NCBI GenBank assembly: GCA_018105865.1
Contig: CM030870.1
Location: 4,749,120-4,813,119 of the forward strand
Length of the DNA: 64,000 bases
Reading direction: 5' to 3'
Origin: Metaphire vulgaris
Lineage: Eukaryota > Annelida > Clitellata > Crassiclitellata > Megascolecidae
Under the pieces are notes generated by a model. The model was not told the DNA's origin. It did not search any database and saw only the letters and a program-made list of their open reading frames with translations. The position numbers were made by a program, and so were the translations under genes. Below are positions 11,701-21,600 of this stretch, one piece after another. The first letter of the stretch is position 1. Each line of letters begins with the position of its first letter.

Positions 11701-12520
11701 TCCATCTATCTACCCTTCAGCGTGCCAACAACCAATCAACCTTACCATATTTTATATATTATATTATTAAATATATAAGGTTACAAACCCTTTTATAATG
11801 CTTATAAGCAGGCCCTCCGAGAGAAATTCCGGGCCCCTGTGCAGAATGGCCGACGGGCCCTTGACAAGTCATAATTTTTTCTTGACGACCTTTTTTTTTT
11901 TTTGCTCGTCAGCCGTTTACCATAAATGTTTACGACCTTTTTAAGTTGACGACCTTTTTTTTTTTTTTTTTTTTTTGCTCGTCATCTGCCGTTTATTTAG
12001 CACTATTTTAAACCGTAATTATTCATTTTATTGTTAATTATACATATTCATCATCGGCCCGGCCCTCCAGACCGCCGGGCCCCTGTGCAGTTGCCCCCCC
12101 TGCCCCCCCCTCTCGGAGGGCCTGCTTATAAGTACTCGTCTGTGCAACAAATGTTATAACAAGAAATTTGGTCTTGAATTAATTACATTACTTCTGAAGT
12201 AAAAGGCAGGACATAAATAAATTTGTGGTCTTTCGCGTGCCACTGAAAATCGCTACGCGTGCCACGCCTGGCACGCGTGCCGTAGGTTGCCGACCCCTGT
12301 TCTAGAATAGTGTATTGAATAAGATCTATAATTTTGTCTTTATTCCAATACCATTTTTTATTGTAATCAAAGCATTCCTTAGCATTGACCTGTTTTGTAT
12401 TTCTGCATTGAAGGTAATGAGGGAGTTGAAGACGACCAAGGGTCTCAGCCTTGTGGAAGCTCGTAAACAGCAAAAGAGAGAACTTGAACAGAATCTCAGA
12501 GACTCAATATCTGCCTACAG
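2299..12520 (+). CDS. SCLT1: Sodium channel and clathrin linker 1, C-terminal half
   Basis: SCLT1 is a coiled-coil protein of centriole distal appendages needed for ciliogenesis, also described as linking a sodium channel to clathrin. Exons read at 2299-2476, 4003-4101, 4944-5015, 6617-6840, 9591-9727, 10425-10563, 11147-11242 and 12414-12520. The translation is heptad-rich and matches the remembered vertebrate protein in order: a block with VLRASENHQLVE, DVISRLVDEAGARTRQE, KKTCNQSLTKLMDQL, ELERIYQEG, LSELREMLTAQQRVTAKWKEE and SELSREKRRIEEL. Junction phases agree except between 6840 (phase 2) and 9591 (phase 0), so an exon of about 65 residues is missing there. The exon at 12414 ends in phase 2, so at least one 3' exon was not found; the 5' half is left of the window. 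The last two exons have weaker similarity. Confidence 0.85.
2614..2750 (+). mobile_element. LINE 3' tail with (AAT)n
   Basis: The sequence GTACGGCGCTATATAAATTG repeats the 3' end of the LINE at 318-2231 and runs into an (AAT)n tract at 2672-2715 and then TAG/TAA triplets. This is a severely 5'-truncated copy in a SCLT1 intron. Confidence 0.75.
3002..3120 (-). mobile_element. tRNA-like SINE (family A)
   Basis: On the - strand the sequence resembles a tRNA: AGAGTGGTAAC near a box A position and GGGTTCAATTCCC as box B. The conserved tail GGAGCCCTAAGGTCGACTCA follows. Related copies lie near 15843 and 42025, so it is a SINE rather than a functional tRNA. Confidence 0.6.
3120..3283. mobile_element. 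pogo/Tigger-like MITE, type GTTCTACTG
   Basis: The ends are CAGTAGAAGTTCATTATA and its inverted form TATAATGAAGTTCTACTG. The interior (GGGTCTGTAAAATTCAG, GTTATATCC) recurs at 5036, 28748 and 49978. Assignment to the Tc1/mariner-pogo group rests on the terminal sequence. Confidence 0.65.
3668..3915. repeat. GATT/GACTT minisatellite
   Basis: Units of TTGATTGA and TTGACTT alternate for about 250 bases, with a higher-order pattern of two or three TTGATTGA units per TTGACTTAATTGACTT unit. It lies in a SCLT1 intron. Confidence 0.9.
4286..4410 (-). mobile_element. tRNA-like SINE (family B)
   Basis: On the - strand GCAGAGTGGGTTACGTGC resembles a tRNA box A and GCGGGTTCAAGCCCCGT a box B. Isolated in a SCLT1 intron, it lacks a convincing cloverleaf and is taken as a SINE. 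Confidence 0.5.
4901..4943. mobile_element. Partial TTAA (piggyBac-like) MITE
   Basis: It starts TTAACCCCCTTAACTGGGAT and includes CCCGGATATATCCG, the left half of the common ~80-bp element, then jumps to the internal GAGTTACAG and stops exactly at the next SCLT1 exon. A second partial copy is at about 4635-4675. Confidence 0.7.
4944..5015 (+). CDS. SCLT1: SCLT1 72-bp exon next to a TTAA MITE
   Basis: This exon encodes DNNVKKTCNQSLTKLMDQLQ and four more residues. It fills exactly the gap between the exon ending ARTRQE and the exon starting ENSERQ, with phase 0 at both ends. The donor is TTG|GTGAAT. The acceptor TTACAG is the last sequence of a partial TTAA MITE (4901-4943), whose other copies carry the same GAGTTACAG internally. 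Confidence 0.8.
5036..5165. mobile_element. pogo-like MITE, GTTCTACTG family, partial
   Basis: It begins CAGTTGAACTTCATTATA and shares GGGCCTGTAAAATTTAGTA and CATTATATCCAATAC with the copy at 3120-3283. The right terminus is lost. Confidence 0.6.
5782..6121. mobile_element. hAT-like MITE CAGAGGCGTAGC
   Basis: The ends are CAGAGGCGTAGCTAGGG and CTAGTTACGCCTCTG, flanked by GTGCTTGT and GAGCTTGT, an 8-bp duplication with one mismatch. The interior has two similar modules, each with a CGCCCGGGGACA-like start. It includes one copy of the AGCAAAAAAAGGTTGTCA motif shared with other families. Confidence 0.75.
6189..6592. mobile_element. Long-TIR element GGGGCTGTCCATTAATTA
   Basis: The termini GGGGCTGTCCATTAATTATG and the inverted CATAATTAATGGACAGCCCC extend over about 28 bases. 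The interior repeats AAGTTGACAGTTGTTGACA several times. It has no coding capacity. A minimal 52-bp version with the two ends joined lies at 48671-48722. It ends 25 bases before a SCLT1 exon. Confidence 0.75.
6859..6996. mobile_element. hAT-like G-rich MITE, copy 2
   Basis: CAGGGTGCGATTTGTG to CAAATCACGCCCTG is flanked on both sides by TTGGTAAC, a perfect 8-bp target duplication. It inserted 18 bases inside the intron after the SCLT1 exon ending at 6840. Confidence 0.85.
7140..9380. repeat. Diverged tandem duplications in a SCLT1 intron
   Basis: Several blocks recur: CATTGAATTCATGCTGAACA occurs twice within 80 bases at 7167 and 7223; ATTCGAATTCTATTCAATTC occurs at 7388 and 8001; ATATATCATTTAATATTTA occurs near 7602 and 8279; TTGACCAATCAGGAACTTTC occurs near 7890 and 8640; a block with AAATAAAGATCAGCACCAAA occurs near 8760 and 9068. 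The end holds an inverted pair around ATGTTAGTATAAA. I found no exon here although one is required by phase. Confidence 0.7.
9908..10150. mobile_element. hAT (CAGTGGTTCTCAAACTGGGG) fragment
   Basis: GTGGTTCTCAAACTGGGG opens this piece, and GATGGCTCTAAGAGTGCTGA matches the more complete copy at 51861-52376. The right end is missing. Confidence 0.65.
11634..12299. mobile_element. hAT MITE CAGGGGTCGGCAACC with nested insert
   Basis: The termini CAGGGGTCGGCAACCTTT and GGTTGCCGACCCCTG are a classic hAT signature. Both flanks carry TTCTAGAA, a perfect 8-bp duplication. A second hAT-like element (11809-12124) is inserted inside. It lies in a SCLT1 intron. Confidence 0.9.
11809..12124. mobile_element. 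Nested hAT-like MITE CAGGCCCTCCGAGAG
   Basis: CAGGCCCTCCGAGAG and CTCTCGGAGGGCCTG are exact inverted ends, flanked by CTTATAAG on both sides (perfect 8 bp). The interior has two copies of the GACGACCTTTTTT...GCTCGTCA motif, expanded by long T runs. Confidence 0.85.
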
Positions 12521-13766
12521 GTCAGTATGATCACAAAATGGTTTTCTTTTTTATCGTGTATGTTGAATCATTGGATCTTTGTCTTTCTGTTCATTTATTC
12601 AAGGGAAAGCAGTAATTAGTGAACCAGGATGAAAGGACAAAATCTAGATAACCTTTTTCTTTTTGCTCAGAGTTAATACCCGGTACTCTGTTTTTGTATT
12701 TGTTCAATTATAAAGAAAAGCACTGGTGATAGGAATATTTCTGCTTCAGAATTGTCAACCTTAACTTGGCTTTGACTGGCTGAAAACCAGAATGTTTGAC
12801 TTCTGCTAGGGGGGGGAGATTGTGGGGGTCTTAATTTTCCAACCTGGGTCTATAAATTTCCAACCTGCAGTTAATCAAATATACGACTTAATGGGTCAGA
12901 ATTTTAAGTTTCAGCCTCAGATAAATATTAGTTGAAAATATTTGCCCTTCACATGACAAGTTTTCAGACCGCTATACCATAACCTCACTTTGATTGCTTA
13001 TCATGTTGAAGTATAGAAGAACCTATCAAATTCATTGACTGTTGCTGATTTGGACTCCACCACAGTGACATAGCCAGGGTTTTTGAATGGGGGGAGCACA
13101 TCGACATTTTTGAGCAAAAAAGACTACAAATCAAAAGCGTCGTCAAGGACTTCTTGGCACATCTATTCTGTTCTGATCATCCTTTTCATTTTTTTTAAAC
13201 TGACAATTTCTTGTGGGTCATATTACCAAATGTCAGGAGCAAAAACACATTACAGAGTCCAGCTATACAAATAAAATAAAATTAAATAACTAATCATATA
13301 AAAAGAAAACAAAATGAATGGAATGCCATCTAAAAGCATATGAATGTGAAAAGATTTCAAAAGAGACAAAAGTTTGATTTTCAGTACAGAATATGTCTTT
13401 AGTTTTTCTTGAAGGATGACAGAGAACTGGATGATTTAACTGACATTGGTAAATTGTTCCATATCTGTAAATATGACACTGCAAATGACCTGGAACCCCT
13501 TATTACTTATCCCTCTGAAAGATTTCTAAACAGTTTTATGCAAATACCACAAATGATCCCATCCAGAACAAAGTGCCCAACCCCCCTATACCCCCACACC
13601 AATGCTCATATACGAGTGATGTCTTTGATGATCCCTCATATTTACCGGTACTCTCAGTTTTTGTTTTACTTGAACCCAAAGCGTTTTCCATTATTAGCAG
13701 TTGAAGCAAATTGTAACATGGCATATGGCATACAGTATTTAGTCCAGCTCTTTTAAGTCTTTACAT

Positions 13767-13959
13767 CAGTGTTTTATCCAGACTCCAGGCCCTGGGGGGG
13801 GAATTGAGGCCTTTGAGGAGGGGAAACTGACTTGGCTGGAGAGGAAAAGACACAGTTTAATGCAAAATTTGTGTAAGTGCTGAGATTTTTTGGGGGGAAT
13901 GTTGAGTTGTTTTTTTTTTTGGGGGGGGATTCCCCCTAGCAGGCCTGGATAAAACACTG
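13767..13959. mobile_element. hAT-like MITE CAGTGTTTTATCCAG
   Basis: The ends CAGTGTTTTATCCAG and CTGGATAAAACACTG are inverted and flanked by CTTTACAT and CTCTACAT (one mismatch). Relatives are at 14839-15196 and 55796-55957. Confidence 0.75.
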
Positions 13960-14599
13960 CTCTACATAGAGATCTTTACCAATATTCGTTTGGATTACCA
14001 GTGTTCAGTTTATATTTGTTATATTTAGGATAACTGGAAGTGAATCTAACTGAATTGAGACATCAACTTCATTGATGGTTCAGAAGACACTTGTATACCA
14101 AGAAAGCAAAAATACATGAGCCAAATAACATATGTGCTGTTACCTTTTTGATTTTTTAAGTGGCTGACATCCATTATTTAGAAAAATTTTATCGGAGAAT
14201 TTTAGTTTTACTATCCCTTTATTTATTTATAACTTATTGTACAACTTTCATTCTTTATAATAACTTGTACATGCAGCAGAGCAATTGATATTTATGTACA
14301 TCTGTTATACCTATCATATATAGGTGATATTTTAGAAATGTTTAGGAACTTGTATTTTTATATAGCTCCCTTTAAGATTTTAGTAAAGAAAAGTACTGTA
14401 TCTAGTGGCCTAATTACTAGTGCTTTAAGGCCACTTTGTATAAGAAAGTTATTTGATTTTATCATATAAAAATATGTTTAATTGTTGATGGCTCTTGTGA
14501 ATACGTAGGATATACTCTTCCAAGAATTTAGGATATTGTCAATTTATTATATGTGAATGTACCATGGCTGGTATTGACCCCTGCTGATGGGCCTACAAA

Positions 14600-14720
14600 G
14601 CACTGCTACATAAACTCGAAGTATAAGAAGACGGAGGGCAAGGAAGACCAAGAAAGAGATGAATGGATAACAAAAAGGAGGGCCTGGAAACAAAGAACAT
14701 GCCAATTATGGAAGGATGCA
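14600..14720 (+). mobile_element. LINE 3'-tail fragment (RGRPRK type)
   Basis: The sequence AAGACGGAGGGCAAGGAAGA and what follows corresponds, with frameshifts, to a [22 protein letters not shown] LINE C-terminus seen also at 41162-41360 and 53730-53945. Confidence 0.55.
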
Positions 14721-14838
14721 GGAAATGATGTTTTGTTTCTAAAGTGTATTGCCGCCATACAGGCAGGCAGTGATAATGATGATGCTTGTACCATGTGTAT
14801 AGCACTTTGGGTAATTCATGCACTGAACAGTCTAAACG

Positions 14839-15196
14839 CAGTGTTTATTCTAGCCACCTTGACATTGTGGGGGGAGTTTGAAATGTTTGGGGGAGAAGGT
14901 TTGTCTCCCCCAAAACCTTGACAAGCACAAAAATGATCACATTATTTTTTCCTCCTTGGATGTGGTGACAAGCAAGAAAAGGTCATATTTATATTTCATA
15001 CCCTTCTCCAATGCTCTGATGAGCAAAATAATGAGCATCCTTATATCCCTCCCCTCTAAAAAAACTCCCACTCGTCACACTTTTTGGAGAAGGGGGACTT
15101 TCCACCCCAATGCAACATATCGAAATTTAGGGGATTTTAAAACTTTCGGGGGGGGGGCGGTAATTTCCCTCCAGAGAAGGCCTAGAATAAACACTG
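14839..15196. mobile_element. hAT-like MITE CAGTGTTTATTCTAG
   Basis: CAGTGTTTATTCTAG and CTAGAATAAACACTG are inverted ends. GTCTAAAC and GTCTAAAT flank the element approximately. It carries the TGATGAGCAAAATAATGAGC variant of the shared motif. Confidence 0.75.
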
Positions 15197-15417
15197 GTCT
15201 AAATTTAAATCAGCAGTAAAATCATGCATCTTACAGTGTTTTTCACACAAGCTCTGAATTGTGACCTTGTAGCAAACGTGATCCACACAGTCTTTCGTGA
15301 TTCATAGAATTCTTTAAATGCTACAATTTTAATTTAACAGAAATTGCCAGTCGACAATCGACACTACGCAAAACCGGCACATTTTCACATTTATTTAGCG
15401 CGAGATTCTATCGTCCG

Positions 15418-15456
15418 CTCACTCACTCACTCACTCACTCACTCACTCACTCACTT
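15418..15456. repeat. (ACTC)n microsatellite
   Basis: About nine CTCA units lie some 190 bases upstream of the ADD-gene start codon. Confidence 0.95.
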
Positions 15457-15642
15457 AATAACACCATACCTTGTGACGCTTTAAATCTCGCAGATTCGTG
15501 GTGGCCATTTTAGTTTTGAAAATATTGAGAATTCTTTTCATTTATTTGATTGTAAATTAAAAATTAATAAAAATTATTTGAGGCCGACGACGAAAATCGT
15601 AGAACTAAATTCTCTTTGTGGAAAATTGTAAGCAACGCATCG

Positions 15643-18600
15643 ATGGATGCCGCGGAATCTGGTGGAACGTCGTCTGTGGAGAGCGCAGGCGCTACAGAAG
15701 TCGAACGGTCTGATTGGGATTTTTGGAATTGAGTTTATAATTTACGTAGCACAGCATTTTGATTAATTTTTGATGCCCGACGCAGTTAGACTTGTGGTCT
15801 GTCTGCAAAGTAGCTTTACCACGCATCTCTATCCATGTGGCGGGAAGATAGATGGATGGTAATATCACTGGGCAGGCACGCCGACGACACGGGTTCAATC
15901 CCGTAGGAGCCCCTAAGGTCGACTCAGCCTTAATCGCTAGAGGGCGGTAGTAACATCAAAAATGAGTAGCAATGGCAACATTGCGATAGTAACCATAGGT
16001 TCGGCGGAAGAGACTGGCCACCGTCCGCCGATGTATGGCTTAGCCACCTATGGGCTGCTGGCTACTAAATACGGGGATCAGCACCGGACCCTACGGGCGT
16101 GAGCCTACGGGTGAAAACCTTTACTTTACTTTCTGTCCATGTAGATTTTCGTTTCATCCACTTCCTTCAGTGATGTTCTTCTGGACTCTAGCGCTTCATT
16201 GATGTTCTCAATCCATCGTTTTCTTGACTGTCCTTTTGGTCTGGTATTCGGTTGGTGCCATAGCAGCATTTGTAATGGCATTCTCTCCGTTCCCATCCTC
16301 TTGCCATGACCTTATCATCTCAGTAGATAAATACCATGAAATTTAAATTTCTTTGGAGCATTAACATTTGTGAAACGGCCATGTCAGTATGTAGTCATGT
16401 TAGTGAAATGTCTAGGAGCCTTGTAGATGAGCTGATAGCCATTTTATTGTCTGAATACCCCATTTATGCATTAGATATACATGTCATATTTCACTGTTGA
16501 TTTACATATTGTTTTAGAGTTGAAGACACTGCTGCATCACCTGAGGCAACCAGTACAATCGAGGCAGCTCTTGTAAGAAGATTTTAGCTTGGGTTTTGTG
16601 TGACATAGTTTTTGATATAGTGCAAGGGTGTTGTCTCGTGGCCATCTCCGCAACATGCGTTTACATTTTGTAGGTTCAAATATGAACAAAAAGGCCAGCA
16701 TTTTTAAAGCAGAAAATCGAAGCTATCAAACATTTTGATGAATAACGTTTGACTTTTATTATTTCTGGTAATAAATTTATTATCATGAGTAAAATGAGTA
16801 CAGGAATAAATAGCACTTTTACTTTTAGACTGTATAAAGGAAGGTGCTAGCTAGCTCACTACTATTCTTTTCAGAGGCGGACCAAAGGGGGGACATATGT
16901 TCCCGGGCGCTGAGGTGAGGGGGCCAAAATTGGGTATTTGGGTAAGTGAAATGCACAATAAAGAAGAAATACGTGTGATGACCTTTTTTTGCTCGTCAGC
17001 ACTATATGAAGAGAGTGGCACCAAAAGAGCTGAGGGGTGCCGAAAACGATGTGAAGGCTTTTTTGCTCATCAGCAATGTTAGGGGCGTCAAAAGTACACT
17101 TTGCCCCCGGGCGCCAAACACCCTAGATCCGCCTCTGATTCTTTTCATTACTACCATTTAGTAGTAATTGCATTGTATGCTAACACTTAATGGTGGTGCT
17201 AACTTGTACAGAAAAACTGTTGACAGTTGAAATTAAATTTACTGCTTCATTTATAAAATGTTTTGCTTGAGGCACTCTTTGCTTTGAAATGCAATGTATG
17301 ACTTTGTTTTCCAGATCTCGGATTTTGCCAAAGAACGCTCATCTCGAAGGCATGTTCAGAAAATGTGCTTTGTTCTCAGTTTGTGATAGAAATTTATTTT
17401 TATAGCGTTATGTATGGCATTAAGTAACAATTGTCAAGGATTTATGTCTTCATGAATTGTGGACATTATGTGTTATGTAATGTAATGTAGCACAGCATGT
17501 GGCACCTCTTCTGAATGATGATTCTAATGTATGTCTTTCTATGGTAAGACTTAAACTTGAAAACTTAAACTTGAAAGCTTCAATGCTTTGGTCTGACCAG
17601 AGCCGTAGCTAGGGTTTTCGGCACCCGGGGCAAGATTTATATTTTGCGCCCCTAAATTACGCTGATGACCTTTTTAGTTGTCACAAAAGACCTTTTTTTA
17701 TTCTGCACAGCTATTCTTTGTTTTTTCACATCCAAGATGCGCCGCCCCCGCCCCCCACCGGTTATGGCTCTGGGTCTGACTTGATGTTTGATTTGCTATT
17801 GATTTGCTATTTGCTTTTCAAGGCATGTAAATTGCATGTTGATAGACTTATTCAGAGTTTCATTTGGTGCTCACCTTTATGGTTCCTTCATATATGTTTG
17901 AATGTCTTTGTTAAATCAAAGGTACAGATGTTGTTATGTCAAATTCTGAATGTATCATTTAGGAAACCAAACAAAACTCACAGAGTTGTTGATTCAGAGG
18001 ATGAAGGTGAGGATGATGAGGAAGATGAAGATGAACAATTTGAAGAGAAAGCAATCGAAGGTCTGTCGAAATCTAGTCAGGAGAGAAACAGCGGTGCTGA
18101 CCGAACCAATTCTAGTGCTGATGACGGCGACGAAGAAGAAGGCGATGACGACGAGGACGAAGAAATGGAAGAAGAGGAAATGGAGGAAGCAGAGGATCCA
18201 CATCTTCCAGAAGGTGTGCTGATGTCATTTGGTTGCCAGACATATAGAGGACATGTCCTTCTTTTGGCCTTGTGTCCTCCGTCTGACAGTAATTGGCCAG
18301 AAAGGAGACAACATGTCTGGCATTTTGGTCTCATCTACTGACTTAAATTTTGATCTACTTGGTCATGTAATTGTCAAGATCTTATTACCTGACTGATGTA
18401 AGTCACGAGTTGTGGGGGGGGCGCGATGCCTACGCTTTGCCTTGGGTGCTAAGGCAACCCGCGCTGCACCACTGAGTGTGTGTGCTTTGTGAATTTCGCG
18501 CCCTATTTCCTTTGTCCGGCTTTGTCCTCCTTTGCCACCTCCGATGTCCTTTTTGGACATGGAGGTGTCTGACAACCCTACTCAGGAATAGATTTCTGAT

Positions 18601-21600
18601 ACAGTGGATCCCTCTTAATCATCGCATACCGCTTAATTGCATAACCCACATAATCGCATAACAACATAAAAACCCGAACCAGTGTTTTGTGCATACAATT
18701 CATTATCAGACGTCCCGGCTATTCGCATAGCCCAGTTAATTGCTTAAGCAAGGCTTGCACGGCACCTATGCAATTAAGCGGGTTTCACTGTACTTGCTTT
18801 TTTTACTTATCTGATGGCTTGTCCTCAATGTTTCCTCTGGTTTGGAATTAGTGTTGTTGTCCATTTATTGCCAGCTGCTCACAGCTGGCAGTCTGACACA
18901 TGTAATGAATGGTCTTAGGTCATTGCTCACGATGTCCACTGGTATTGCATTGTATTGTATTTCTACTGTTTTTGTTTTTTCAGGGACTGTTGTTGTTCAG
19001 CCGATGGCAGTTGAGGACTCTGCCCTATACCATCCCCCAGACATTCCGTATGGACGTAAGACAAGAACAGGCTAGTATGGGCTCGTCCATATAGTACGTA
19101 CGCAAAAATGGCATATTTTCAAAACCCCGTTTGCACACCGTACATACATAAAATCTCCTATGCCTAACTCCTCTTCCCCCCTCAGTGCATACATACTATA
19201 TGGATGGACCCTATGGCATATTTGATCGGTGGTATTGTTCTTGTTCTATGATCCAAGCCGACCAATTTACAACTTGTCTAGCAGTAGCTTACAATTGTCC
19301 TTTATAGTTTGCACATAATATCGCACTGCGATAGTCAAAGACCTTTGTACATCAGTTTGCACAACAATAATTTCTTTATTGTTAGTATAAAAGCAACTTT
19401 TGGTCACCATGAGCTAGTCATAAGTTTTGTGTGATTGCTTTGAGTTCTATTTGCTTGAATGACGTGTCATTTGACAGGTTATAAAAGTTCAAGATCTTGT
19501 GGAAACTACCGGTATTTTTCCAAACCTCCCTAAGCATTATCTCTCCATACAGGCACTTTAGAAACTATCATACAAAATGTCTTTACTTTTGAGCATTATT
19601 GTTGTGATAGATGTGATACCGGATCACGTCATGTGCACGGCTTGCGAACATCGAATTCCAACAAACAGTATCGACCATTTCTATCGACATCCCGTTCTTA
19701 GAGTTCTACTTTGCAGGGTGAGGCATCATCCGGCCCGGTTCACATAATGTCGCATTGCTTTCAACCATTTTAATATATGTTTCTTGTTTCCCAGCAGGAA
19801 TCTTGCATGTTGGGGGGGCATGGCCTAAGGTTTGGAATGTTGATCTGACTGAATTTCATCATTATTTCTATTGAATATCTACTTTTTGTTGTTTTTTAAA
19901 CTCCATTTGATTTTTTTAAAGCCAATATTTTAGCTTCACGGCTTCTTGGTTATACACCGATTGCCCGAAGTGAAAGGGTTAACCCCTTAACTGGGGATCC
20001 CGGATATATCCGTCCATTTTACATCGAGTTACAGTTAAATACCCAGTTAAGGGGTTAAGTTTGACGTTGTTTGTGTCAGAGGTGTATTGCAGTGTACGAA
20101 GCGAAACCGATCCGCATGGGTGACGACGGTCTCGACGACGCGTGTCGCTGGTGTGCCGAGGGCGGTGACCTCATCTGCTGCGACTTCTGTAACAACGCGT
20201 TCTGCAAAGGATGCATCGAACGGAATCTCGGAAGACAGGAACTGCACTCCATCCTTAATGCAGGTGTGCTCATGTGTCCAAGCATTGCATTATTTGTAAC
20301 CCTTTGACTGCCGGAGGCCGATATTTCAGCTTCTTAACGTTGGCTATACAGATTGCTGTTGCAAAAGGGTTAAGGTACGTTGGTGTTTCATAGTGGGTAT
20401 TTCATAATGTCAATATTGGTCAAGGGTGTTCAAATGGTTGCCTGTCCTCCAAGGGGTATGAAGTGACCCACAAAGATACTGAGACAATAAATAAATAACT
20501 TTTTCTAATACTTGTGAAATACAGGGTGACGCAAAAAAACCGGACTAGTCACATTAGGTTTGGCATTTAATATAGTCCAGTTTTTTGCGCCACCCTGTAT
20601 TTTAACGTGTTATTTTCAACTTATCTGTTTTCTATTACTATTTTGAATTAAATTTTTTAATTAAAAGTCTATATAACTGGCCTTTGGGCACCGGTTTTCA
20701 AAATATTTGGCCATTCATAGACCTCTATTAGACATTCTCAGTATTGTCTCCAATTACTCGATTTGCATGTTATGTTGATTTCAGGCGACAATGAGAAGTG
20801 GTATTGTTATGTCTGCCATCCACAGCTTCTTGCAAAGCACGTCGAGTCGTGCAACACGATCATTGCTTCCGTCGAAGAGAGAGAGAAGGTCGCGCGGCGG
20901 CGCCAGAAAACCGGATCCGCTCGGTCCCCGACGAAAGGCTCGCCCCAGATGGGTCAGATTCCCGACACGGCCGCCTTGGCGAGCGCCATAGCGTCGCAGG
21001 TCATGTCCGCGGGTCGTCGCGAAGGCCACGCGGGAGGGGGTCACTCTCTCACGGGACTTCCAAGGGCGACGTGATCTACATCCGTACCCCCGGCGGCGGC
21101 GTGGTCGGCATTCCGGCCAAGAACGTGGATCAGCTGGCGAACGTACCTCTGACGCCCGGGCAAGCAGGGTCGCCGACAAAACCTCGGCAGTCGCTCAGGG
21201 GCTCGCGGTCGCTCCGAGGCTCTTCCCGGGCGCAGTTCGCGAGCATTCCGAGCCTTCCGATGACGAGCGTCACCCTGAGCAGCTCGCCGCCGAACATCAA
21301 CGAGTACAACGTCTGGTCGGTTCTGGAGAAGCTGCTGGCGGCCACCCAGTCGATGGGGATGCTGCTCGGGTCGCTGAAGGACGACCTCCGGAGGACCGGG
21401 AAGAACCTGGTCGCGATCGAGCAGCTGAAGAAGCGACGGGAGGTGGCGATGAAGCTGTGGCGGGCATTCGTCGCGTACAAGAAATCGTTTCTTGACATCG
21501 AGATTTTCACGCGCGGCGGGAACGGTTCGCCAGGGAGTCAGGCCCATGCCGCCGCAGGTGAGCAGGCGAGGTCGTCTAGGGTCGCGGCGACGATGAAGAG

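Larger units (their letters stand above)
12521..15642. other. SCLT1 3' side and intergenic region
   Basis: I could not place the remaining SCLT1 exon(s) here. The stretch holds a fragment near 13066 starting CAGTGACATAGCCAGGG, two hAT-like MITEs (13767-13959 and 14839-15196), a degenerate LINE tail near 14600-14720, and an (ACTC)n tract at 15418-15456. An acceptor-like TTAACAG at about 15340 is followed by a short open frame in the correct phase, but nothing supports it beyond phase. Confidence 0.5.

Noticed and set aside
13409..13756. 115-residue + strand frame
   Set aside because: No recognisable domain or splice context; A/T-rich intergenic sequence that may be degenerate LINE.
15340..15402. 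Candidate last SCLT1 exon after TTAACAG
   Set aside because: The phase fits and it ends in a stop, but the 18 residues show no similarity to anything I recall. Left unplaced.
17994..18334. Open frames opposite the acidic exon of the ADD gene
   Set aside because: They are antisense shadows of the GAA/GAT-rich exon, giving only Ser/Phe/Leu low-complexity sequence.
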